DNA of 64,000 nt, from contig DAOTHJ010000008.1 of NCBI GenBank assembly GCA_035447605.1, positions 9,567-73,566 on the forward strand, written 5' to 3'. Below the pieces are notes generated by a model. It made no database searches and was not told the DNA's origin. It was given only the letters and a program-made list of their open reading frames with translations. The translations under genes were made by a program, and so were the position numbers. Numbering within the stretch: the first letter of the stretch is position 1; every line of letters starts with the position of its first letter. This DNA is from UMGS1668 sp035447605. GTDB lineage: Bacteria > Bacillota > Clostridia > Oscillospirales > Ruminococcaceae. Positions 57,627-64,000 of the stretch are shown here, one piece after another.

Positions 57627-58838
57627 ATGATCACCGATAAAATCAACAATCGCTTCCGGGGCATCGAGGGCGGCCTGTTTTCCGAAGTCGTGAAGGCGGA
57701 TGTCGGCGACGCGGCCGGAACCCTGATCGAAAACGGGTACGACGTGCTCGCGTGGGCGGATCCGTTTCTGCCGGACCCCTCGCTGCCTCAAAGCGTCAAA
57801 AGGGCGATGCTGGAGGCGGTCTCCTCCGGACTGCCGGGGCATTATACCATGCCGATCGGCAGCACAAGCCTGCGCCGCGCCGTTGCGGAGAAATGCGCCC
57901 GCGTCAACGGGCTGAAAATCGACCCCTCCCGCAACGTGCTGATCACACCCGGCTCCGATTCCGGGCTGCTCTTTGCGATGGAGCCTTTTCTCGCCGAAGG
58001 GGACGAGGTGCTCGTGCCCGATCCGAGCTATCCGTCGAATTTTCTCAACTGCCGCCTCTGCGGGGCAAAGGCGGTTCCTGTTCCTCTGCGGGAGGAAGGC
58101 GGATTCCAGTTTGAGCGTGAGGCCTTCGAAAAAGCGCTGACTCCGCGCACAAAAATGGTTCTCGTCACGAACCCCAATAATCCGACCGGTACGGTTTTTA
58201 CGCGGGAATCGTGGGAGATGCTCAGCCGATTCATCATTGAGCACGACCTCGTGCTCATCTGCGATCAGGCCTTCGAAGATCACATCTTCGACGGCCGGGA
58301 GATGATCACCCCGGCGGCGCTCCCGGGCATGTGGGAGAGAACCGTCACGGTGTTTTCCCTCAGCAAGGGCTTTGGGCTCTCCGGGCTGCGGATCGGGTAT
58401 CTGGTCGCGGATGACCACCTGATGGATATTTATTACGGCGCGGCGGTCAACGTGCTCGGCGCGCCCAATACGCTTGCCCAGATCGGAGCAGAGGCCGCGC
58501 TCCGGGATCCGACGATTCTTCCGGCCTACACAAAAATTCTTGAAAGACGCCGCCGGACGGCCTATGAGATTTTTACCTCGGTTCCCGGCGTGCGGATGCA
58601 GATGCCGCAGAGCGGAATTCTTTCGTGGGTTTATGTTGGGGCAATCGGCACGGGGCAGGAGGTCGCGGATCGGCTGATGGATACGGCCCATGTGCTTGTA
58701 AACGCCGGGCAGAACTACGGTGAGCAGGGCAGGGACTATCTGCGTATCGTCCATGGCTGCTATACCGACGACGAACACGCCCGACAGGTCTTTCTGCGCA
58801 TCGCGGAAGCCCTGACGGATCTTGCAAAAAAAGCATAA
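57627..58838 (+). CDS. Class I/II PLP aminotransferase of the peptide operon
   Basis: A 403-residue PLP-dependent aminotransferase fold-type I protein, starting 3 bp after the DppF-type gene behind GGAGGG. PLP-binding elements are VLVTNPNNPTGTVFTRES (Asn near residue 175), LICDQAFEDHIF with the PLP Asp, and the Schiff-base Lys in FSLSKGFGLSGLRIGY near residue 250. A C-terminal RDYLRIVHGCY segment carries the substrate-binding Arg. It probably transaminates amino acids released from the imported peptides, or a specific amino acid. It closes the operon, followed by a strong terminator. Confidence 0.9.
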   Translation: MITDKINNRFRGIEGGLFSEVVKADVGDAAGTLIENGYDVLAWADPFLPDPSLPQSVKRAMLEAVSSGLPGHYTMPIGSTSLRRAVAEKCARVNGLKIDPSRNVLITPGSDSGLLFAMEPFLAEGDEVLVPDPSYPSNFLNCRLCGAKAVPVPLREEGGFQFEREAFEKALTPRTKMVLVTNPNNPTGTVFTRESWEMLSRFIIEHDLVLICDQAFEDHIFDGREMITPAALPGMWERTVTVFSLSKGFGLSGLRIGYLVADDHLMDIYYGAAVNVLGAPNTLAQIGAEAALRDPTILPAYTKILERRRRTAYEIFTSVPGVRMQMPQSGILSWVYVGAIGTGQEVADRLMDTAHVLVNAGQNYGEQGRDYLRIVHGCYTDDEHARQVFLRIAEALTDLAKKA

Positions 58839-59269
58839 CAAAGAGAAAAAAGCATTTTTTAAAGAACCGCTTCAGCAAGAAAATCACGGCCGCCAGTCCG
58901 GCCGGATTTTCAGCAGCCATGCATGTAAAGCTATACTGCTTTGCAGTAAGAGCGGAGCAAAAAAAGGCCGGACCAAATCAGTCCGGCCTTTTTTATTGTC
59001 AAAGAAGCCCTCTTTTTTCGGGGATGCCGTTCCGAAAATGTCTCATCCTCGGGCTTTGCTGGAAGCTCCGCCAATACCCGCCGGTTCCGCATCGGCCGGG
59101 TTTGCGCGGCGGAGAAGATCATCAGATTCCGGCGTTTCCCGGCGCTATTCTTTCTTCAGACGGGAGGATCCCGTTACTCGGAGAAAGGGAGGATCAGCAT
59201 GAAGACAGATCCGGAGACGGTCGAAAAAAGGCTGCCGGGAGAGAGCGCCCGGAACGCGGAGGAAAAACG
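58839..59269. other. Intergenic region after the peptide operon
   Basis: Contains the operon terminator (58960-58994) and the leader of the DUF6273-like gene. An open frame starting at 58919 runs into the next gene but lacks an RBS and its 117 leading codons look non-coding; not called. Confidence 0.5.
58960..58994 (+). terminator. Terminator of the peptide operon
   Basis: Perfect arms AAAAAAGGCCGGAC / GTCCGGCCTTTTTT with a seven-base loop. Confidence 0.88.
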
Positions 59270-60058
59270 ATGAGGATGTGTAAGAGAGCCGCGGTCTGCG
59301 GCATCGGAGCGATCCGTGTCACATCCGTGAGCACGGAGGCGCGCACAGGCGTAAGTATTTCCTCACTCACATGGAAGAAACTTTCGGCATACAGCAAGGC
59401 AATTTCGCAGGATGCGACACATACTTACTCCAACGCCATACAGGCCGTCACGTTTTCCGACGGACGGGTGCTCGGCGCCGGGGACTATCTCAGCATTGCC
59501 GTCAGCGGAGTGCCTTATCGGATTGATATTCTGGGATTCCATCACGATGAAGTGACGGACGCCTCCGCTTACGGCGGAGACTATGCCGGCATCACCTGGC
59601 AGATGCACGACATCTATGCGACAACGTATAAAATGAACAGCACGACCACAAATTCCGGAGGATGGACGAGCTGCATGATGAGGACGAGCACGATGGAGTC
59701 TCTTTTGAGCGGCCTTGAAAGCGGTCTGTCGGGTACGATTGTTCCGGTCGATAAATTAACCAGCGCCGGAAGCGGGAGCAGCACCATCAACACGACCAGC
59801 GACAGCCTGTTTCTTCTTTCCGAGAAGGAAGTGAGGGGAGGCACGCCTTATACGCCGGCCGGAGAGGGTACACAGTACGCCTATTATGTAGCGGGAAACA
59901 GCACCGTGAAAAACAGGAACGGTTCGGCCGACCTGTGGTGGGAACGGTCTCCGCATGAATCCAGTTCGCTGTATTTTTGTACCGTAAACGCAAGCGGAAA
60001 CGCGAGTTACGACGGCGCCATAAGTTTACGCGGCGTCTCCTTTGCCTTTTGTACATGA
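59270..60058 (+). CDS. DUF6273-like secreted or phage-type protein
   Basis: ATG 59270 (MRMCKRAAVCGIGAIRV) has GGAGG 6-7 bp upstream and is preferred to the much longer frame. The 262-residue product has an N-terminal hydrophobic-like stretch that is a weak signal, then QAVTFSDGRVLGAGDYLSIA and a beta-rich C-lectin-like/DUF6273 domain with GGWTSCMMRTSTMESLLSGL, SDSLFLLSEKEV, GNSTVKNRNGSADLWWERSP and the C-terminal ISLRGVSFAFCT. This ending resembles the WW-S…-G-V-R-x(V/A) variable-region end of C-lectin-type proteins, which in some bacteria are diversified by retroelements; no reverse transcriptase is visible here. The GC and setting suggest a horizontally moved gene. Confidence 0.65.
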   Translation: MRMCKRAAVCGIGAIRVTSVSTEARTGVSISSLTWKKLSAYSKAISQDATHTYSNAIQAVTFSDGRVLGAGDYLSIAVSGVPYRIDILGFHHDEVTDASAYGGDYAGITWQMHDIYATTYKMNSTTTNSGGWTSCMMRTSTMESLLSGLESGLSGTIVPVDKLTSAGSGSSTINTTSDSLFLLSEKEVRGGTPYTPAGEGTQYAYYVAGNSTVKNRNGSADLWWERSPHESSSLYFCTVNASGNASYDGAISLRGVSFAFCT

Positions 60059-60387
60059 CCGGAAAATTCGGCGAGACGGAGGCATGGAGGAACTGGTGGG
60101 GGTGGGAGATCCTCGAATAGAGAATGACAACACGGTATCGCCCACTCCGCACCGGTTTAATATTTAAACTCTCGTCCTTATCGGCGGGAGCTTATTTTTT
60201 ATGCCCAGAAAAGCCCGGGCCCTCGGCGTCAGCATGGAAGAACTGGTGGAGGCGAGAGGGGAACGACTTAATAAATCAACTATCACGGTTACCAACGCAT
60301 AGCTATCTGGTAGCCAACAACTCCGAAAATAAGGCAAAAAAGATCCGCACGGGCGGGCCTGAAACGGCTTACCTGTGCGGATCTTTT
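60059..60387. other. Intergenic region with small open frames
   Basis: Two short plus-strand frames share the local MEELV motif (60085-60168, 27 codons, and 60200-60303, 34 codons) but neither has a good RBS or a family. The strong terminator 60337-60388 for the tRNA lies at the right end. No gene is supported. Confidence 0.45.
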
Positions 60388-60388
60388 T
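60337..60388 (-). terminator. Terminator of tRNA-Thr
   Basis: Arms AAAAAGATCCGCAC / GTGCGGATCTTTTT (60337-60350, 60375-60388). Right arm overlaps the tRNA 3' end by one base. Confidence 0.8.
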
Positions 60389-60463
60389 GGAGCTGGTAAT
60401 GTGACTCGAACACACGACCTGCTGATTACGAATCAGCTGCTCTACCGACTGAGCTATACCAGC
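60388..60463 (-). tRNA. tRNA-Thr (anticodon CGU)
   Basis: A 76-nt cloverleaf on the minus strand: 5' GCTGGTAT, D arm with GCTCAGTCGGTAGAGC, anticodon arm CTGATTCGTAATCAG (anticodon CGT), T arm GTGTGTTCGAGTCACAT and 3' ACCAGCTCCA. All stems pair and CCA is encoded. The anticodon CGU decodes ACG (threonine). Confidence 0.95.
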
Positions 60464-60557
60464 ATTTTTGGTTTAAAAAGCTGCAAACGGGGCGCTGCGC
60501 TTCGCGGAAATAACCTATTGTTTTACGAATGTGGCGTATCTTTTCGCGAACGTACCT

Positions 60558-60586
60558 ATTATAGCGAAAACCGTTCCTCCCGTCAA
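60558..60586 (-). promoter_or_regulatory. Promoter of tRNA-Thr
   Basis: Minus-strand TTGACG (60581-60586), a 17-bp spacer and TATAAT (60558-60563), about 95 nt before the tRNA 5' end. Confidence 0.75.
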
Positions 60587-60700
60587 GCATTTTTCCGGGG
60601 AAAAGAAAAAACCGGAAATTCATAAAATTCTAATGAATTTTGGCAGGTTCTATGATATACTTAGGCTTACTTGAAAAATGTCGGAAGGTGCGTCATCCGG

Positions 60701-61645
60701 ATGAGCGGCAACGGCAACGCGGTCCTTAGAGATAAAAAAAAATATAGATTCCTTCGCATCGCCGCGGTGATTGCGGTGGTGATTCTTATTGCTGCCGGCA
60801 TTACGGCGGCGTGGCAGAAGGCTGAAAACGAGCGCATTCTTGAAGGAAAAGAGAGCAGTTCCAAATTTGCAGAGGCGGTTTTCAACTTTGTGAATCTTCT
60901 GGACGATCTGATGGATGGAGAAAAGGAGAGCACCTCCGTTCCGGAGACGGCATCCTCCCAGCCGGAAGAATCCGTATCGGAGAGCGGTGAAGAGCCCTCT
61001 TCCGGATCCCAGGAGGAGGTCTCCGAGCTTCCCGCGTGGGGCCTTTTGGAGGAGAGCGAGCCGAAAGAGGTTTCCTATTTTGAGGATGCCGTGATTCTCG
61101 GAGATTCCATGGCCTCCGGTGCGCAGGAGAGCCGCTTCTTCAGCGGAGCCTCGTTCCTTGCGAGCATCGCCGTCAATGCGGACTCCATCCTCAACAAGGA
61201 TGTGATCAATTCCGGCGGGGAAGGGTATACGATTCCCGAGGCGCTGGCCGCAAAAGAGGATGTCGGCAAAATTTATATCCTGATGGGCGCGGATAGTATC
61301 AGTTGGATGGACAACCCCACCTATATCAAAAAATTCTCCGCGTTTTTGGATGCAGTAACCGCCGCCAAGCCGGGGTGCGATCTGTATCTGGTTTCAATTC
61401 TCCCGGTCAACGAGAGCCTCTGCGCCGAGCACGGGGACGACATCCTGAATGCGGATATTGACGCGATCAACGAGAAATTCCTCGCCTTGGCCGAGGAGAG
61501 AGGCTTCTGGTATGTGAATGCCGCCGAGGCATTCAAAGATGAGGAAGGCGGCCTTTCCGAAGACGCCACAAGCGACGGCATCACGCTGAAATCCCAGCAG
61601 TACGAGGCCCTTCAGACTTATCTGCTCAGCCATACGGCCCACTGA
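60701..61645 (+). CDS. SGNH/GDSL-type membrane-anchored hydrolase
   Basis: ATG 60701 (MSGNGNAVLRDKKKYRFLRI) is preferred to the TTG at 60671 because GGAAGG lies 12 bp upstream, though the spacing is long. The 314-residue protein has a cytoplasmic basic start, one membrane helix (about residues 20-40), a long Ser/Glu/Pro-rich linker (about 65-110) and a C-terminal SGNH-like domain: ILGDSMASGA block I with the likely Ser, and ILMGADSISWM and ILPVNESL segments. The typical final DxxH block is not certain (DATSDGI). It would be an extracytoplasmic esterase or a related non-catalytic protein that acts on cell-wall acyl groups. Confidence 0.75.
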   Translation: MSGNGNAVLRDKKKYRFLRIAAVIAVVILIAAGITAAWQKAENERILEGKESSSKFAEAVFNFVNLLDDLMDGEKESTSVPETASSQPEESVSESGEEPSSGSQEEVSELPAWGLLEESEPKEVSYFEDAVILGDSMASGAQESRFFSGASFLASIAVNADSILNKDVINSGGEGYTIPEALAAKEDVGKIYILMGADSISWMDNPTYIKKFSAFLDAVTAAKPGCDLYLVSILPVNESLCAEHGDDILNADIDAINEKFLALAEERGFWYVNAAEAFKDEEGGLSEDATSDGITLKSQQYEALQTYLLSHTAH

Positions 61646-61938
61646 AAACAAAAAAACAGAAGCTCCGGCGTTTACCTTTTCGGGTGAACGCCGGAGCTTT
61701 TTTAATGGTTTATGTTCGGAACGGTCGCGGCGTCGGGAAACTTTCTCTGCGGCACCAAAGGCCGTCTGAAAACGGAGAGAGGATCCTTCTGGCTAAATGT
61801 CGGTTCGCGGAGCAAAGGACTGCGGCAAAAAACAGGATTCTCCGGAAAAAACGTCCTGCGTTAAAAAACAAAAGGGGATGTCTCCGTCAGCCGCGATTTG
61901 CGGGATCAGTTTGGCGGCGGGAGAAAGAGAAACCGGTT
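61646..61938. other. Intergenic region with terminator
   Basis: Contains a strong hairpin at 61660-61699 (arms AAGCTCCGGCGTT…/AACGCCGGAGCTT) followed by TTTTTT; it ends the rightward hydrolase gene. A long plus-strand frame that continues into the next gene's opposite strand is not supported as coding. Confidence 0.6.
61660..61703 (+). terminator. Terminator after the SGNH gene
   Basis: Near-perfect inverted repeat AAGCTCCGGCGTT / AACGCCGGAGCTT and T run. Confidence 0.8.
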
Positions 61939-63615
61939 TCAGGATTCCGTCTTTGCCTTAAGGTCTTCCTGACGGATCTCCGCCCGCTTGATCTTGCCGC
62001 CGAGGGTCTTGGGCAGTTCCTTCACATATTCGACGATGCGCGGATATTTATAAGGTGCCGTGACCTTCTTGACGTGGTTCTGAAGCTCTTTTGTGAGTTC
62101 CGGCGTGCCCGCATACCCCTCCGCAAGCACGATGGTCGCCTTGACGACCTGGCCGCGGATCGGATCCGGCGAGGCGGTGACGGCGCATTCCACAACCGCC
62201 GGATGCTCGAGCAAGGCGCTCTCCACCTCGAACGGCCCGATGCGGTAGCCGGAGCATTTGATGACGTCGTCGCTCCGGCCGATGAACCAGTAATAGCCGT
62301 TGCTGTCGCGCCAGGCGACGTCTCCGGTGTCGTAGTTGCCGCCGGCGAACGCCTGAGCGGTGCGCTCAGGGTCGCGGTAGTAGCCGACGAAGAGGCCGGC
62401 CGGAGATTCCTTGTTCACGTCGGTGACAACGATATGGCCCTCGTCGCCGTCCTCACAGAGGTTGCCGTCGGCGTCCATCAGCTGAATGCGGTAGAGCGGG
62501 GAAGGCTTCCCGGTGGAGCCGGGGATCGGCTCGAACCACTGGAAGTTGGCAATCATCACGGAGGATTCGCTCTGGCCGAAGCCTTCGTACATCTTGTGGC
62601 CGGTCAGCTTCTCCCATTTGCGGAAAACCTCGGGGTTCAGCGGCTCCCCGGCGATGCAGTACTGCTCGGTCGCGGAGAGATCATAGGAGGCCACGTCCTC
62701 CTGAAGCATGAAGCGGAACATGGTCGGCGGCGCGCAAAACGTCGTAATTTGATACTTGGAGATGACCTCCAGCAGCTTTTTCGGAACGAACTTGTCCCAG
62801 TCGTAGGCGAAGATGGAAGCGCCGCAGATCCACTGCCCGTAGATCTTGCCCCAGCCGAACTTCGCCCAGCCGGAGTCGCTGACGCTCATGTGAAGCTTGT
62901 TTTCCTGCACCTGCTGCCAGTATTTCGCCGTGACGATGTGTCCCAGCGGGTAGGAAAAGTTTTGCTCCACCATTTTCGGCATGCCCGTGGTGCCGCTCGT
63001 AAAATAGATCAGCATCGTGTCGTCCCAGCGGGTCGCCTGATCGCCGGAGGGGCGCTCGAAGGTATCCGGGGAATCGGCGATCGCCTGATCAAAAGAGAGC
63101 CACCCCTCGCGACTGCCATTGACGAGCACGCGGTGCTCAAGCGACGGCGCCTCCTTAAAGGCCGCCTCCGCCTGCTCAACGACAAACGCGTCGTCGAGGC
63201 AGATGATCGTTTTGATTTCCGCGGCTTCCGCGCGGTAAGCAATATCCTTTTTGGTCAGTTGGAGCGAGCCGGGAACGAGGATGGCGCCGAGCTTATGGAG
63301 CGCGGTGGCGCAAACCCAGTATTCCCACCTCTGCCGCAGAATCAGCAGAACGACGTCGCCCTTCCGGATGCCGAGGCCATGCAGAAAATTCGCAAACCGA
63401 TTTGACAGGCGGCTGATCTCGGTGAAGGTGAAGGTCCTTTCTCCACCGTGGTCGTCGATCCAGAGCAGGGCGCGTTTTTCCGGCTCCTGCTCGGCCCAGG
63501 CATCCACGATGTCGAAGCCGAAGTTAAAGTTCTCCGGGATATTGACCCGGTAATTTTCTTTAAAATCCTCGTAGGAGTCAAACTCGATACGGGGAAGAAA
63601 TTTGTCAAGAAGCAT
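61939..63615 (-). CDS. Acyl-CoA synthetase (AMP-forming)
   Basis: A 558-residue member of the AMP-binding (ANL) superfamily. The P-loop YFTSGTTGMPKMVEQ lies near residue 208, YEGFGQSE near 350, GDVAWRDSNGYYWFIGRSDD with the invariant Arg near 425, the hinge VIKCSGYRIGPFEVE near 450, and the C-terminal catalytic Lys in TLGGKIKR near 545. Relatives include medium-chain fatty-acid/short-branched acyl-CoA ligases of clostridia; acetate is less likely but not excluded. The gene is leftward, GAGGAATCG precedes ATG. An adjacent cupin-type regulator may control it. Confidence 0.92.
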   Translation of the reverse strand: MLLDKFLPRIEFDSYEDFKENYRVNIPENFNFGFDIVDAWAEQEPEKRALLWIDDHGGERTFTFTEISRLSNRFANFLHGLGIRKGDVVLLILRQRWEYWVCATALHKLGAILVPGSLQLTKKDIAYRAEAAEIKTIICLDDAFVVEQAEAAFKEAPSLEHRVLVNGSREGWLSFDQAIADSPDTFERPSGDQATRWDDTMLIYFTSGTTGMPKMVEQNFSYPLGHIVTAKYWQQVQENKLHMSVSDSGWAKFGWGKIYGQWICGASIFAYDWDKFVPKKLLEVISKYQITTFCAPPTMFRFMLQEDVASYDLSATEQYCIAGEPLNPEVFRKWEKLTGHKMYEGFGQSESSVMIANFQWFEPIPGSTGKPSPLYRIQLMDADGNLCEDGDEGHIVVTDVNKESPAGLFVGYYRDPERTAQAFAGGNYDTGDVAWRDSNGYYWFIGRSDDVIKCSGYRIGPFEVESALLEHPAVVECAVTASPDPIRGQVVKATIVLAEGYAGTPELTKELQNHVKKVTAPYKYPRIVEYVKELPKTLGGKIKRAEIRQEDLKAKTES

Positions 63616-63734
63616 ATTTCGATTCCTCTTCTTATAGTCTGCGCTTTCCGGTGCCGACGGCCTTCTTTAAAAAATCTGTGCCGTCGGATGCGGAAAAGCG
63701 GGTCCCGGCCCCGGAAGAGTGCCCTCCGGGAGCC

Positions 63735-64000
63735 TCACTCGGCGATGACGGTCAGGAAACGGGCTTTTTTGTCGCCCACGCAGCGCTGACCGTGCAGGTG
63801 TGTCGGATTGAAATAAATCGTGTCGCCGGGGGAAAGGACGAATTCCTTGTCGTCAAAGACGACCGCGACCTGTCCCTCCAGCACCATGTTGAATTCCTGC
63901 CCGCTGTGGCATACGAGAGCCGCCGGTTCGTCCGAAGGGAAGAGCGTAACCAGGAGGGGCTGCATCACCTTCTTGCTGTACCGGTAGGCGAGATCCTCGT
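63735..64000 (-). CDS. XRE-cupin-type regulator, C-terminal part (5' end outside window)
   Basis: The minus-strand frame is open to the right edge, so only the C-terminal part is present. It reads YSKKVMQPLLVTLFPSDEPA followed by the cupin HSGQEFNMVLEGQVAVVFDD, then LSPGDTIYFNPTHLHGQRC and the ending ARFLTVIAE. The cupin domain is typical of XRE-cupin regulators whose HTH would be upstream outside the window. Such regulators are often adjacent to acyl-CoA ligase genes, in agreement with the neighbour here, with which it may share transcription (119 bp gap). Ligand unknown. Confidence 0.75.
   Translation of the reverse strand, partial: EDLAYRYSKKVMQPLLVTLFPSDEPAALVCHSGQEFNMVLEGQVAVVFDDKEFVLSPGDTIYFNPTHLHGQRCVGDKKARFLTVIAE

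Noticed and set aside
55641..58841. Two 530-codon minus-strand frames across the ATPase and aminotransferase genes
   Set aside because: Both are antisense shadows of well-identified ABC and PLP proteins.
61684..63405. 573-codon plus-strand frame opposite the acyl-CoA synthetase
   Set aside because: Antisense of a gene with all ANL motifs; no RBS.
1..64000. CRISPR array
   Set aside because: No regularly spaced short direct repeats were seen; repeats found are either two-copy or hairpin pairs.

Overview
This 64-kb window looks like a chromosomal segment of a spore-forming clostridial bacterium (Bacillota, probably Oscillospiraceae-like). Evidence for this is AGGAGG-type ribosome binding sites, Sigma-A-type promoters, a CotF-family spore coat protein, a GerMN lipoprotein, Crp/Fnr and YheO-type regulators and clostridial phage genes. 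Two accessory blocks on the left give way to a GC-richer, more chromosome-like right part from about 17.5 kb. No rRNA operon or CRISPR array is visible.

Accessory block 1 (1-7.2 kb) is AT-rich. It carries the 3' part of a SNF2/RapA-type helicase gene and, 2 bp downstream, a 1588-residue protein with two sacsin-type GHKL ATPase modules and a C-terminal four-cysteine motif. Together these look like a defence system. Decayed gene remnants follow, then the 3' part of a tRNA (T arm, acceptor strand, CCA), which marks an old integration junction.

Accessory block 2 (7.2-17.3 kb) is a scarred siphovirus prophage bracketed by two imperfect copies of a 233-bp structured non-coding repeat. It retains the capsid C-terminus, head fibre, a connector gene with an internal stop, head closure, gp10-like, tail completion and major tail genes, and a tail chaperone with a textbook A AAA AAC frameshift site. 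The tape-measure N-terminus is fused in frame to a serine recombinase C-terminus, and a second, 3'-truncated large serine recombinase follows. Two cargo cassettes interrupt the structural order: a divergent pair of unknown genes (8989-9715) and a Fic / isochorismatase-like / membrane-protein trio (12.2-14.1 kb).

Block 3 (17.5-22.3 kb) is GC-rich. It holds a metal P-type ATPase with an atypical CPG motif, an HMA metallochaperone, a hemerythrin-like fragment, a Crp/Fnr regulator, a DUF488 protein and a short-chain dehydrogenase. A near-identical 42-bp repeat brackets it.

From 22.5 to 47 kb are envelope and spore-related genes: a cysteine-rich protein and its small paralogue, a DUF3788 protein, an alpha/alpha-toroid protein, a 1563-residue surface protein with Ig-like repeats, lipoproteins, a tandem HD/HD-GYP protein, GerMN and CotF proteins. 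A seven-gene leftward operon (38.0-45.3 kb) mixes zinc-ribbon membrane proteins with a large secreted toxin-like protein. An MFS-LuxR fusion protein, a cupin and a MalY-type aminotransferase follow.

From 49.4 to 58.8 kb is a peptide-use locus. A YheO-type regulator is divergent from RidA, a peptide-binding lipoprotein, two permeases, an Xaa-Pro-type peptidase, two ATPases and an aminotransferase. They plausibly import short peptides, cleave them and transaminate the products, with RidA removing reactive imines. The right end has a DUF6273-like secreted protein, tRNA-Thr(CGU), an SGNH-like membrane hydrolase, an acyl-CoA synthetase and the 3' part of a cupin regulator gene running off the window.
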